Part shown: piece by piece, positions 22,440 through 32,929 of the stretch
Layout of the letters: each line of letters begins with the position of its first letter
How positions within the stretch are numbered: position 1 is the stretch's first letter
Source: Orientallactaga sibirica
Lineage: Eukaryota > Chordata > Mammalia > Rodentia > Dipodidae
Length of the DNA stretch: 64,000 bases
NCBI GenBank assembly: GCA_036365145.1
Contig: JAEOAD010000015.1
Coordinates: 15,183,501 to 15,247,500, forward strand
Direction: 5' to 3'
Notes under the pieces: model-generated
Database searches by the model: none
Told to the model about the DNA's origin: nothing
Seen by the model: only the letters and a program-made list of their open reading frames with translations
Program-made: the position numbers and the translations under genes

Positions 22440-22990
22440 GGCAGGAGGTAATGCAGAGATGCATATCTGGTCACAGTGCTGAGAACAAGTGACTATTGAG
22501 TGCTCAACTCAAACTGAACATCCATATCACCCCCTCCAAGGCTCAGGGAACATGGCAGAAGAAAGAGCATCGAGCTGGAGGATGGAGGGGGGAGTGCCAT
22601 GGAATAGTGTTTTTCTGGACAAGACATGGCCATTGCACTCATTAACTCACAACAGCTGTGGTTTCCTGTGTAAGATTGGGCCTGCCAACATTCCATCATG
22701 GTTGAGGGAGGGACCCATGAGACTCCACTCCTTCCAAAGTAGCTATTGCACTTAAGGTTTTCTGGGAGTAGGGGAGGAGTCAAGTTCTTCAGTGGAATAG
22801 CTACTGTTAAGTTACCCAGAGTCCAATCCTGTACTTGTGCTCATGCAAGCAACCCTAATTTAACTAGTTGGTAGGAATAAAGGGTTTGGCTGGAGTGGGA
22901 AGGGCAAGAGAGGGTAATAGAAGGCTAATATGATCAAAATAAATCATATACATTATGAAATCATCAATAACGAAAACTACATGTATGTTT
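22440..22990 (+). mobile_element. Rodent L1 3'-UTR fragment (plus)
   Basis: Consecutive blocks match rodent L1 (Lx/L1F-like) 3' ends: 'gctcaactcaaactgaacat', 'tctggacaagacatggccat', 'aacagctgtggtttcctgtg', 'ttcttcagtggaatagctac', 'gcaaccctaatttaact' and 'aaaataaatcatatacatta'. It is non-coding and 5' truncated. Confidence 0.82.
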
Positions 22991-23630
22991 AAAAGTAGCT
23001 GAACCACCACATCTCTTCTGGAGCCATCCAAACTCTGGCAAGGTATCTCACTCAGGAAGGAACAAAGTGATAGAAACTTAGATGAAAGCATAGAATGTAG
23101 GCTTGGGCCAGGGTCTACAGCATCCTTGGGTCCTTCAGCCCTGCATCAAGGTCCTCATTTGGGATGGTATCCCTCTGTAGAGGTGTGGCCTTCTGATGCC
23201 CCATGGCCTCGCTTGTTCATGTGGGCCAAGGGTCTGGGGACTACAGAAGGGGAGGGCAGAGGCCCTGGCACTGCATTTTTTTTAAAAAAACAAAGTGGTC
23301 AGGGACCTACATGAATTAGCCATGGCGACAGTGATATGCAGGCCTGTGCACTGGAGACTCACCCTCAAGTCCAAGCTCATTTGGACCAGTACTGATCATC
23401 ACAGGCAGAGCAGAGGGCCAGTATGGAGAAGACCCCCAGCCGGGAGTTTTCAATGAAGCTAATTCTCATTGAGCATGGGGGTCTCTCACATCTACTGACC
23501 TTTCCCGGCTCCTTTATTCAGACTTGTTCTCTAAAGGAACAGAACACAGAGACAGACAGAGAGATGGAGGTAGTAAGGGAGGAGGGAGATTGAGTTATTT
23601 TAAGGAACTGGTTTACAGTTGGAGCTTGCA
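22991..23630. other. Unique non-coding sequence
   Basis: Nothing is recognised apart from short homopolymer runs near 23277-23290. Confidence 0.5.
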
Positions 23631-23631
23631 T

Positions 23632-23985
23632 ACTAGCTTTCTTGTCCCTGTGACTAAATTCCTGGCAAAAACAACTTCCAGAAAGGAAGGGTTTATTTGG
23701 GCTCACAGTTTGAGGGTGCATCTGTGGAGATAGGGAAGGTATGCAGTAGTCAAGGTGGCTCTTGTGGTGGTGGCAAGAAGATGTGGCAGCTGGTTATACT
23801 GCATCTGCAGTCTGTAAGCAGAGAGAGCTGAATGCTGGTGCTCCACTGGCTTTCTTCTTTTTATTTAGCCTGGGACCCCGGCCCATGGAATGGTGTTGCC
23901 CTCCTCAGTTCAACCTCCCTGAAATGTCCTCACAGACATGTCCAGTCCCTGAAGGCTGTCTGCTGGCAGAATTTCTTCTCCCTCA
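23632..23985 (-). mobile_element. MaLR-type LTR (minus)
   Basis: It reads 'ctgtgactaaattcctggc', 'aaggaagggtttatttgggc', 'gcagctggttatactgcatc' and 'cccatggaatggtgttgcc'. This is the reverse of the LTR type seen at 13753. It contains the reversed AATAAA region near its left end. Confidence 0.78.
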
Positions 23986-24710
23986 GATGGTCAGTCATCT
24001 TTATTAAGCCTTTAACTGATAGGGTGAGGCCTACTCACAAAACTAAGGGCAGTCGGTGTTAATCAAAGTCTACAAGTGTCAGTGTTAGTCTCATCTAGAG
24101 TCACAGGGGCATGCAGAATAGCATGATCCAAGGCTCTTGGCTTGTAATTTCTTAGCATCTCAGGCAGGCAAGGAGTCTTTTTGTTAGACAAGAAGTCTGA
24201 GGAAAGGGAAGAGCAAGTAAATGGGTCCAACTTCAGGACAGTACCTGGTAAGGACCCACCTTTGGCCCTCCAGGTCTCTGGAAGGACACACATGTCCAGG
24301 GAAAGAGAGTGGCTTCATGTTTTAGTCCCTGTATGAGACAGCTGTGCTTGGGGCTGGTTCCTGGTTGAGATGGAGCAAGTGACAGTTCTCCACTGAGTCA
24401 TACTGGGAAGGACATGTGCTGCTACAAGTCCAACGCAAAGCAGCTCCTCAGAGACTTTCTATCCTGACTTCTGGCTCAGAGAGGGAAAGTGATTCCATTG
24501 TAAGAAGAGTCAGAGCTGGAGTAGAGATTGCTGGCTGCCTACGTGATCATCTTTTCCCCAACACTTGCAGGTGAGACCCAGTTCCATTCATTGTTCAGGG
24601 AAAGAAACCCTAGGCTTGGGCCTGATAACTGTGGCTCTAATCAAGCATAGCAGTGGCTTTTTGCTAAGTACAAGATACAGCTTTGGCCACACTGACATAG
24701 GTATTGTGGT
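23986..24710. other. Unique sequence with a possible MIR remnant
   Basis: A reverse MIR-like segment lies near 24470-24540 ('ggctcagagagggaaagtga'). Nothing else is recognised. Confidence 0.45.
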
Positions 24711-24711
24711 A

Positions 24712-25170
24712 GTTTGAATATAGGGCCCCATAGACTTATGTGTTTTATTAAAATTGAACTTGCAGGGGCTAGAGAGATTGCTCAGTGGTTAAGGCACTGG
24801 CCTGCAAAGCCTAATGACCAGGTTTGAATCCCCAGTACCTACATAAAGCCAGATGCACAGAAGTCACACATGCATCTGAAGTTGGTTTGCAGCAGCTGGA
24901 GGCCCTGGCAGCCCTGGTGGCCCTGGCTTGCCCATGGTGTCTGATCCCTGCTGCAAGGGGCTTCTTGGAGTCTCTCTAAGATATATTTGGGGGTGGATCT
25001 CTCTCTCTCCTGTTTTCTTGGTTGATGGTGGTTTTGCAAGCTGGCTAAATAAATAATTGATATAAAAAAAAAACGTTTGTCCCAGCAACATAAATTGATT
25101 GCAATAGGTATCTACCTGGATTTAAAGAAAATAAGGAACACATCTCTCCTGCTACAGATGAAGTGATTAA
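24712..25170 (+). mobile_element. MaLR LTR remnant (plus), split by a DIP
   Basis: It starts TTGTGGTAGTTTGAATATAG, the classic MaLR 5' end. After the DIP it continues 'tttgtcccagcaacataaatt', a MaLR 3' end. The middle of the LTR is lost, so a deletion accompanied or preceded the SINE. Confidence 0.62.
24769..25075 (+). mobile_element. Unusual DIP-like SINE with about 90 bp of extra sequence (plus)
   Basis: The head, B box and 'gccagatgcacagaagtcac' core are normal. Between 'ggaggccctggc' and the TC tract there is extra text, including an internal repeat of 'gccctgg' and 'tgtctgatccctgctgcaag'. The tail is TAAATAAATAATTGATATAAAAAAAAA. It is either a variant subfamily or a copy with an insertion. 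Confidence 0.75.
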
Positions 25171-25379
25171 TCACTATTTATATCCTAGGAGCTGGGTGCA
25201 GATCCCAGCCCCACTATGTTCAGACATGGGGAGACATCTTGTTTGGCCAATAGGACATGAGGCAAGACTTTATGGGACATAAGGCAGGTACAAAAAAAAG
25301 AAAAGCAAGCATGGTGCACAGGGGCAGACCTTGGAGTCTAGCCCTGCTGTTCTCATGGGCTGGGGGTTCTTTATTTGCT
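25171..25379. other. Short unique stretch
   Basis: Nothing is recognised. Confidence 0.45.
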
Positions 25380-25502
25380 CTCCTGGACTAAGATATGTTG
25401 AGTTTGAGGCCACCCTGAGACTACATAGTAAATTCCAGATCAGCCTGGTCTACAGCGAGACCCTATCTAGAAAAAGAAAGAAAGAAAGAAAGAAGAAAGA
25501 AA
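25380..25502 (+). mobile_element. 5'-truncated B1 SINE with a GAAA tail
   Basis: The right part of B1 is present: 'gagtttgaggccaccctgag', 'cctggtctacagcgagaccc', then (GAAA)n. Confidence 0.8.
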
Positions 25503-25517
25503 AGAAAATGAAGGACA

Positions 25518-25673
25518 GGGGCTGGAGAATTGGCTTAGTGGTTAAGGTGTTTGCCTGTGAAGCCTAAGAACCCAGGTTCGATTCCCCATAAGTCAGATGC
25601 TTGCCTGTGAAGTTTGTTTGCCTAAGAACCCAGCTGTTAAATAAATAAATAAATGATATTTTTTAAAAAGAGA
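25518..25673 (+). mobile_element. Internally rearranged DIP-like SINE with a perfect 15-bp TSD
   Basis: The head and B box are intact, but most of the core is missing and short segments ('gcctgtgaag', 'cctaagaaccca') are repeated out of order before an AAATAAATAAATAAATG tail. The target duplication AGAAAATGAAGGACA is perfect (25503-25517 and 25674-25688), so the element may have inserted in this rearranged form. Confidence 0.88.
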
Positions 25674-25688
25674 AGAAAATGAAGGACA

Positions 25689-26600
25689 AATCAAAAATGT
25701 CCAGCCAAAGGGCTGACTCACAAGATGGTATTACCCTGACAGCCCACCTGAGTCCCTCTTGTGTATATGTGAAGGTAGTGGGCTTTATAGGGTCTTTTCA
25801 GCACAAGCAGCCAGGGGGAAGGTGACAGCCATCCTGAGTTCCTCAAAAAGCTGAATAAGAATAAGAAAGGTTCCTTTAGGGGAGATCTAAGATAGCCAGG
25901 GTGTGACACCAGAATATAAGAGGGCAGGAAACCATGACCTGGGGGCCTTGTAGGCAAGGAAGGGATGATGGCTGGGTGGTTTCTTGAGGAATGTGGATAA
26001 TCCTCTTCCTTGTCTCTGTCGCCATCCTGCTGTCCTTGGTGACTCCATTTTTGGGAGCGTGTCCGACCTAACAGAAAGAACCACGGAAAACCTGCCCTTG
26101 AGCATCAGAACTGACTGTCCCAGAGATAGAGGTCTATTTCTGTTCAATGTCATCTCAGATTGGGTCCCTGGAGTTTGCCAAACCAGAGCTCCTAGAAGCT
26201 GTTTCCCCTATTTTAGGCCACAGTCATCAGCTTCCTTGAAGTAGCCAGCTCACAATCCTAAGGGCTTCTTCAAATCAACTCAACATTAATTTTTCTGTCA
26301 TTTTATTGACATTGGTCTTACCTGAGTGAATGTTTACATCAGTTAGGTCCAATTTCTGTTCTCTAGCAGAGTTCACCTGAGGCAATTGTTGGTTTGCTAT
26401 GTTGCATCAGAGGAAAGAAAATGAGACAATGAACTGGTAACTGGTCAGATCAAAGAGAGCTAGGAAGGTCATGCCAAGAGGCTGGAGCTTTGGCCAATGG
26501 ACAATGGGCAGAGGAAAGGGTCCCTACAATTAAGAAAGTAGCTTTGTGTGAGATTGAGTAACAATGTAAAGGAAATTGGCAAATGAGGTCTGAGGAGGAG
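25689..26600. other. Unassigned sequence, possibly an old LTR
   Basis: About 900 bp without clear family matches. Text such as 'gactccatttttgggagcg' and pairs of TG/CA-bounded segments would fit an unrecognised LTR, but this is a guess. Confidence 0.3.
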
Positions 26601-26690
26601 CGTGTGTGTGCGTATACATGATGCTAAACCCAGGGCTTCATGCATAATGCACAAGTATTATACCTTTGAGCTATATTTCAATGGGATTCT
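26601..26690 (-). mobile_element. ID-like SINE fragment (minus)
   Basis: 'acccagggcttcatgcataat' followed by 'acctttgagctatatttc' is a diverged reverse ID head. Confidence 0.5.
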
Positions 26691-27104
26691 AACACCACAT
26701 AATATTGCCTTGTTCCAGGGTCCTGCAGGAATCTGGAGATGATAAATAATCAACTATATTCAATGAACAAAACACCTTAAACAAAGTGGTTTATAAAACT
26801 GTCACCAGAAGCCCTATAAACAGACGAGGCAGAACTTTGCAGATAGATAAAAGCCAGATTCTGTCAGAATATGGGTGAGATGAATATTTGTTGAACAAAT
26901 TCTTCACAGAAGAGTGATATAGGTACAAGAGGACATCCAGCTCATAGGCTCGTGCTATGACACAATGCCACCGACTTAACAGCAGACATCTACTCTTCCC
27001 AGTGCTGAGGGCTGCAAAGTCTAAGAACAAAGTTCCAACAGATTTGGTTCTGAGATGTGGATTTCTAAGATGAGTGGCCAAGCAAGAACTTCTTGTTGTA
27101 TCCC
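26691..27104. other. Unique non-coding sequence
   Basis: Nothing is recognised. A 160-codon minus frame that runs through the adjacent purine tract is repeat-driven. Confidence 0.5.
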
Positions 27105-27232
27105 CACACTGAAGAGAGAGGGGGAGGGAGGAAGTGAGGAAGGGAAGAGGGAGGAAAGATGGGAGAGAGGGAAGGAGGAGGGAGGAAGGAGGAAGAGAGG
27201 AAAGAGAAAGAGAAGAAGAGAAGAGCGATCTC
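27105..27232. repeat. Polypurine (GGA/GAA)n tract
   Basis: About 125 bp of nearly pure A/G with GGGAGGAAG-type repeats. Confidence 0.9.
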
Positions 27233-27502
27233 ATGTCTTTTTTATAGAATGGCACAATCCTGTCCTGAGGCATCTACCCTCACTGCCTGATCTAACTTGA
27301 AATCCTCGGAAAGACCCCTCTGAAAAACACCATCTCATGGGGAATTAAAGCTTCAACCTTGAATTTCGGGGAGGACAAAAGCATTCAACAGTAACATGGG
27401 GTCCACTAGAGACACCAGCCACCAGCCCAAAATGACAGGCAGTTTTTGGATATTCACGCATCTGCTGGTTCCTAGTCTAACCCAGTTTGATGCATGCTTC
27501 AG

Positions 27503-27665
27503 CACAGGCTTTCTCAATCTTGGTGTTGTTGACATTTTGAGCCATGCCATTGTTTGTTTTGGAGACTATCCTGAGCATTGAAGGGGGGTTAGCACCATGT
27601 TTGTACCTCCCTTAACTCATGTCATGGCACTCAAAACTTCCCTCAGAAGCAAAATTACCATCATT
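27503..27665 (+). mobile_element. hAT-Charlie DNA transposon fossil (MER20-like)
   Basis: 'tctcaatcttggtgttgttga', 'cattttgagccatgccattg', 'gactatcctgagcattgaag' and 'gcaaaattaccatcattgga' follow the order of the MER20 consensus. It is non-autonomous and ancient. Confidence 0.68.
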
Positions 27666-27702
27666 GGAGAAAAACAAAAACAAACAAACAAACAAACAAA
27701 AC
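27666..27702. repeat. (AAAC)n microsatellite
   Basis: A short AAAC tetranucleotide run. Confidence 0.9.
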
Positions 27703-28674
27703 ACCTTAAGGTGATCTGCTAGCATCCACCCTGACTTCAGCCAAGGTGGTCTTTGTTCTCTTCTGCTTTCGCTGACTCTCTCCCAGGCTCAAGCAGTTGC
27801 TTCCTCCTCTGACCTCATCTCTCTCATAGAGATAAGGTTTTATCCTATTAGAGACTTATAATTCTATTACAGGATTTAACCAATTAGAGTCTCATCATTC
27901 TTTAGTTTTCTGTCTGCCACAACTAAACCATAGTCCCTTTGAAGACAGTACTGAAAACAGATTCTCTTTGGAATCCCCAGCACATGGGGCAGAACCCAAC
28001 ATGAGGGAGGAGTAAGTAGTGGGCTAACTCCACAAAAACAAATGGTATTTGTTCCACAATGTGTTCCCTTCCATTTCCCCCCGAATGTCCCAAAGGTCTG
28101 TTCACTAGTTGTCAGACATGCCATGCCATGGCTTTTCCTCGCCTAACCCATGCTGACACCTTCCTTTCCTGGAAATCCCCTTCACACCCATCTCATTGCC
28201 TACCCATGGGCTGAAATCTGGCAACCCCCAAAACCCACTCCCAAATGCTTCTTCCTTTAGGAAGACTTTTCCAAACCTTCTAATTAAAAAATAATCAGCC
28301 ACCCACGCCTCCCCCATTACCCTAGCCCCTGATCCTGAAGTGCTTTTTAATTCTGTTATAACCATTTCCGGATACATCCTGTGTCCTTTACTAGACAGCC
28401 AACTCCCCAAAGGCAGGAACTGTCATTATTTATTTCCATATCTTCCCTGGAGCCTAGCAGAGGCCTGGCACACAGCAAACATCACTCAAATTTAATTCAA
28501 GTCTCAGTGAGAGGACAGGCCAGCTATAGAGAGTAACGTGGGGCACACTGACTCTCCTTCCACTGCCTACAAGGAAGAGACCATCACTCATAGAAGACAA
28601 TATCATTTGCAAAGGAAAGTGCCCTACAGATTAATAGTCTTCATGAAAAATTGGTTTGATTTTTTCCTTTTTAA
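27703..28674. other. Unique sequence with an L2 remnant at about 28390-28490
   Basis: 'aaaggcaggaactgtcatta', 'ttccctggagcctagcagag' and 'gcctggcacacagcaaaca' match the 3' end of L2 in sense orientation. The rest is unassigned. Confidence 0.6.
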
Positions 28675-28972
28675 TTTGTTTTTATTTATTGTACTTATTA
28701 ATTTGTATGTGTGTGAGTATGTGTGCACATGTGCTCAAGGTGTCTGTGCTCTCCTTCCTCTTTTGTTGCTGCAAATGATGCCAATCTAGCTGGTGCATGA
28801 CCCTTGGATCCTCCTGACTACTCCTCCCATTGTCATGAGCACAGTGAGATCACAGGTGATTGCATCACCTTGCATCCAGCTTTACAAGGGTGCTAGAGGA
28901 ATCAAACTAACTCAGGTTGGCAGGCTTTGCAAGCAAGGGCTTTAACTACTGAAACATCTCCCCAGCCCCCGG
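28675..28972 (-). mobile_element. Composite/DIP-related SINE (minus)
   Basis: It runs from a TG-rich tail through 'ttggatcctcctgactactc' to 'gcaggctttgcaagcaaggg' and 'gaaacatctccccagccc', so it has a reversed tRNA-type head and a diverged body. Confidence 0.7.
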
Positions 28973-29560
28973 GGTTGCTTTTTCATGTACAAGTGGGGTT
29001 CAATCTACATAACAGATTGAATCATGTTAGAAGAAACCCTCTGAAACCTATTGGACCAACCCAAGGCCACACAGAATCAGAGGTATCCATAGCACAACAT
29101 TTAGGCTCTCTAAGAACTTAAGTTTTGTCATGTCTTCTGCCAACAGGCTCATTTCCAGCCTTGGGAGCGTAATGATATGGTGTGTGCTGGCAATTGCATC
29201 CATACTTTATTTTATTAATAATTGGTTTTATATCAGTAGTTCTTCTAAAGAGGAGAGCCTACGTGATGGGATTATGTAACAAATAATGGTACTAAATTTT
29301 ACACTGGACTCTAGAAAAGATAAAGCATTCACCACCTAGTAATCTTGCTAATTCCTCTATAGAGGCATGTGAGGAAGGAGGAAGGCTGGTGTCGTCAGGT
29401 CTCCAAGAGAGCTCAGTGTCCCCTGGTTGCTGCATGACACTCCTAGTCCTCCACGTGAGGAAGAGGGAATGAAGAGGCCCATGAATCCTGCACTGTGATG
29501 GAAGTTGCTGGAAGGTAAGCTTGGTAAGATTAGAACCTCAGGAAGGGAGGAAGGGACAAA
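28973..29560. other. Unique non-coding sequence
   Basis: Nothing is recognised. The 29120-29340 part is AT-rich. Confidence 0.5.
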
Positions 29561-29587
29561 GCCTGCTCTCTGTCTCTGTCTCTGTCT

Positions 29588-29618
<31 letters not shown>

Positions 29619-29690
29619 GGCATGAAATCCAATTGCCTCATGCATACTAGTCAAGCATTCTAGCACTGAGCTGCAGTCTGGATGGTTTTC
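29561..29690 (-). mobile_element. (TC)n tract plus ID-like fragment (minus)
   Basis: (TCTG)n and (TC)n at 29561-29620 are followed by 'tcatgcatactagtcaagca', 'ttctagcactgagctgcag', a reverse ID head. Confidence 0.55.
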
Positions 29691-29944
29691 TCTCTTTAGG
29701 CAAAGGTGCTCTTGAAAGTTTTGAGGCCTGTAGGCATTGAGCAACTGGAACCTGGAGGTGGAAAGCAAGATTTTGAGGTGCTCTAAGCCTAAGCCTGCTC
29801 AGTTCTATTGGGTGACTAGCAACTCAGGCAAGGGGGACTACTCCCTAGTGCCTCAGGAGTCCTCTGTTAGAGGACTAGGGTGTAGTTGAGGAGACATGAG
29901 AGCCATTCTTTTTCTTCCACATATGTTATAATGAAGGTGATGGT

Positions 29945-30098
29945 CAGTGTGTGATTCAGCACTTCAGTGGCCAAAGGTGTTGCTTGCAAAGTCTAATGGC
30001 CCACGTTCCATTCCCCAGTACTATGTAAAGATAGATGCACAGAATAGCATATATATCTGCAATGTCAAGAGTTCATTTCAGTCTTGTAAATGAAAAAA
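29945..30098 (+). mobile_element. Degenerate DIP-like SINE (plus)
   Basis: 'gcttgcaaagtctaatggcc', 'ccattccccagtactatgta' and 'agatagatgcacagaatagc' mark a diverged copy. Confidence 0.7.
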
Positions 30099-30111
30099 CA
30101 AAGAGGAATTA

Positions 30112-30275
30112 CATCCTGCTTAGTGGTTGCCTACAAAACCAAAGAACCTTGGTTCGATTCCCAGGACCCATTAAGCCAGATCATCATCTGAGTTTGTTTG
30201 CAGTGGCTGGAAGCCCTTTTCTCTCAGTCTCACTCTGCCTCTTTCCTCTCTCAAATAAATAAATAAAAATTTTAA
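30112..30275 (+). mobile_element. 5'-truncated DIP-like SINE (plus)
   Basis: 'ttgcctacaaaaccaaagaa', 'ggttcgattcccaggaccca', a short TC stretch and an AAATAAATAAATAAAA tail are present. Confidence 0.82.
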
Positions 30276-30772
30276 AAATGTTTTGAGGTTTTTAAAAATT
30301 GCACATCTGTGGTTGCATTTAAATGTGATAAAGTTGGTGGGAAAGATATCTAGGGGACCCATTTTGAAATCTTTTGGATTTTCTAGATTTAGGGCTTCTA
30401 ATTTATAATAATAGTTTTAGTCAAAAATTCTTCCAGCCACATTATACTCTTATGTCTCCTCTCCTCTGTCTTCATTCCACTGAGGGCCTCCTCAGTAGGG
30501 TTGTAAGTATTCACTATGTAGTAAAAAATGTACCATGCTGGGGTGGAGAAGGACACTGCCTCAGAATTATGACTCTTCCATTAATTAAAGTTCCCTATAA
30601 CCTCTGATTTTCTGCTCTGATGAGTTTTGAGTCTCCTCAGTATCAACTTCCATCTCCCTAGAGGAGGTTCTCAGGCTAGCAGTGAGAGCAACACTCCTAT
30701 TTCAAGCCTATGTGGAAGATTATAACCTTTACCATGCTGGTATGAGAACTATGCATCTCTGCCTATCCCTCA

Positions 30773-30811
<39 letters not shown>

Positions 30812-31239
30812 CATGTGATTTTCAGAAATCCTAGCCTGAGTAAAACATACCCCAATCATTTTAGGACATTGAAGTGATTTTACCATATTTGACTGCAAAC
30901 CCCATTGCCTGGTTTCACCATTTTTCTTTTTCCCCTTCTGTTACCAGATTAAGACAAGGAACTGTCCTTTCAATCCTAAAATGATAAAGTTATAGTTCAG
31001 AGCCTCAGCCTGCTTAATAGCTTGCAAAATTAATTACTTAATTAATTAATATAAAGTAAGCAGCCATATACCTGGTGGGAGATATTGTCTCGCCTTTCTC
31101 CAGAAGCTGCAAGGTCTCAGACTCATTCACGTCATTTCAATTTGCCCATCACATGGCTTTCACCACTTCTTGGAAGTGTGTTGACACTCTCTCCAGGTTG
31201 ACAGAGTATCGCCCCAACGCCACACCCTTTTGCTGAGCC
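30276..31239. other. Unique non-coding sequence with a (CA)n run
   Basis: Repeat-free except for (CA)n at 30772-30808 and an AT-rich TTAATTAATTAAT cluster at 31029-31050. Confidence 0.5.
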
Positions 31240-31376
31240 AGGTGCTGTTCTATGTTGAGTTGCTGACCTGCAACTCAAGATGCTCAGCTTCCTGAGTGCT
31301 GGGATTATAATTGTGTGCCACCTTAGCCTCCTGAGTGTCGGGATTAGAGGTGTGTACTAGCACACCCAGCACTCTC
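31240..31376 (-). mobile_element. Two truncated B1-related fragments (minus)
   Basis: Two consecutive reversed left ends are seen: 'cttcctgagtgctgggatta' and 'cctcctgagtgtcgggatta', each running to a 'gtg...cacc' B1 start. Confidence 0.65.
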
Positions 31377-31475
31377 AGCCCCAGTTTTACAAAACAGGAG
31401 CCTGACTTAGAGAGGTAAAGAGGCAGGCTCAGCTTCAAATGGCCAGTTAGGGAAGAGGCAAGCTGGTTCCCTAAG
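31377..31475 (-). mobile_element. MIR fragment (minus)
   Basis: 'ccagttttacaaaacaggag', 'cctgacttagagaggtaaag' and the 'tcaaatggccagttagggaa' block match reverse MIR. Confidence 0.55.
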
Positions 31476-32270
31476 ATAGCACATCATGCTTTTTGTATTT
31501 AACTATATTACTAACCATGTTCACAGCACCATGAGGAAACTATGGTCATTTATAGATAGGTGAGAAATGTTAAGGTTGAAATATTATACCTGCAACTCAT
31601 CTTCAAATAGTTCAGATAAAATGAGTATTACAAGAAGCATACACCACATTGATATACATTATGCATACATAGAGAGAAAAGCAAGCATAAGGAAGTCAGC
31701 CATTAATTGATGCATTTAGATAAAGAATATACAGGGGTCTAATGTATTCCACTTTCAACCCTTACATAGTATGAAAATTTTCAAACTAAAACTTTTAAAT
31801 GAGTTTGGATCACAAACCTCAAGGCCATGCTCCCCAGGCCTCCTGCTCCTTCTCTGTCCCTGCACAGCTGACTCTCTGCCTGGAGTATCTCTCCCTGTCT
31901 TGCCCAGCTGAGAAACCACAGCCATGGAGATGCCTGCAAAGCCAGCTCTTCCAGGAGTCCTTAGGATCCAAGGCCTGCGCTTTATGCCTTACAGCACCCA
32001 CCCTCAATAAAGACTCTCACTGAACCATCATACCATGTGGGTAAGTCTGTCACTCTCTCTCCAGGCTGGCACTCTTAAGAGTCCTTCTTCCCCTCATCCC
32101 AGCCCTTGTGGAGCCAGCCAACAAATGAACACTGCCTCTGATGGTGACTTTGAAAACCTTTCCCATAGGCAATCGTGAGCATCATATTTGGTCATATCAC
32201 CCTCAGGTCTGGAGAGGAAGAGCTGAGCCGATAGTGAAAAGTCCCAGGAAGGAATGAAAAGGTCCACTGT
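31476..32270. other. Unique sequence, possible L2-like piece at 31850-31920
   Basis: 'ctgcctggagtatctctccc' resembles an L2 segment. Nothing else is recognised. Confidence 0.4.
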
Positions 32271-32402
32271 CCCAGGTTCAAATCCTGTTCTAACATAAAC
32301 TGGCACCTGCCACTTAACCTGTTTATACTTCAGTTTTCCTCCCACCACAAAAGGAGATAACACGTTCCTGCATATTAAGAGTTTAGATAGGAAAACTATA
32401 AA
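32271..32402 (+). mobile_element. MIR fragment (plus)
   Basis: 'gttcaaatcctgttctaaca', 'cacttaacctgtttatactt' and 'cagttttcctcccaccacaa' follow the MIR order. Confidence 0.7.
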
Positions 32403-32682
32403 GTACTTGACTGTGGGCAGAAGATACAGCCCACTTGGTAGAGTGCTTGCCTAGCATGCATGAAGCCGCTGGGTTTTATCTCTAGTACTGCATAAAACTG
32501 GGTGTGTATTCCTCCTCGTCCTTTTGGCTAAGATCAAGTGTAAAACTAGGTGTGGTATCACACACCTATGATCCTAGCACTTGAGAGGCAGTGGCAGGAG
32601 GATCAGAAGTTGAATGTTATCCTCAGCTACATGGTAAGTTTGAGGCCAGCCTGGGCTACAGGAGATCCTGTCTCAAAAATGT
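32403..32682 (+). mobile_element. ID-B1 composite SINE (plus), interrupted by a U2 fragment
   Basis: The ID-like head ('cttggtagagtgcttgcctag') runs to 'tactgcataaaactgggtgtg'. The B1-like half resumes with 'aactaggtgtggtatcacac' and ends 'gatcctgtctcaaaaatg'. The junction between the two halves holds 35 bp of snRNA-like sequence. Confidence 0.85.
32508..32542 (+). pseudogene. Retrocopied 5' end of U2 snRNA (nt 1-35) in a SINE
   Basis: These 35 bases match the 5' end of U2 snRNA at 31 positions by my alignment, including the unbroken block 'ccttttggctaagatcaag', which spans the branch-point-proximal 5' region of U2. The match starts at U2 nucleotide 1 and stops near nucleotide 35. It is flanked by AAAACTGGGTGTG (32494-32506) and AAAACTAGGTGTG (32542-32554), a 13-bp duplication of SINE sequence with one difference. 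It is far too short to make a functional snRNA, and no snRNA promoter elements (PSE/DSE) are present. It looks like a 3'-truncated retrotransposed fragment. Confidence 0.85.
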
Positions 32683-32801
32683 CTAATGATGAAGTGTACT
32701 CCAAAGACATTGGGCTCTTCTGTCCTTTCATCATGTCACTGGGCTTTTGGGGACCCATGTGGCCTCCAAAGGAGCTAAAGACAGTGCAATGGCCATTTAC
32801 C
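32683..32801. other. Short unique stretch
   Basis: Nothing is recognised. Confidence 0.45.
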
Positions 32802-32803
32802 AG

Positions 32804-32835
<32 letters not shown>

Positions 32836-32858
32836 GTGTGTGTGAGTGTGTGTGTACC
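32802..32858. repeat. (TG)n microsatellite
   Basis: A dinucleotide run with single CG, AG and AC interruptions. It accounts for the Cys-Val frames seen here. Confidence 0.95.
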
Positions 32859-32929
32859 TGTGTGCATTGCAGGATCTGCTGTCTTCCAACATGCTCAGGA
32901 AGGACAGCTGGGTCAGCCAGACTCACCCC

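Noticed and set aside
25689..26600. Possible ERV internal region
   Set aside because: No gag, pol or env motif and no paired LTRs could be seen. It is kept only as unassigned sequence.
26791..27273. 160-codon minus-strand frame with a Ser/Leu/Pro-rich N-terminal part
   Set aside because: The low-complexity N-terminal part comes from the polypurine tract, and the remainder has no recognised similarity.
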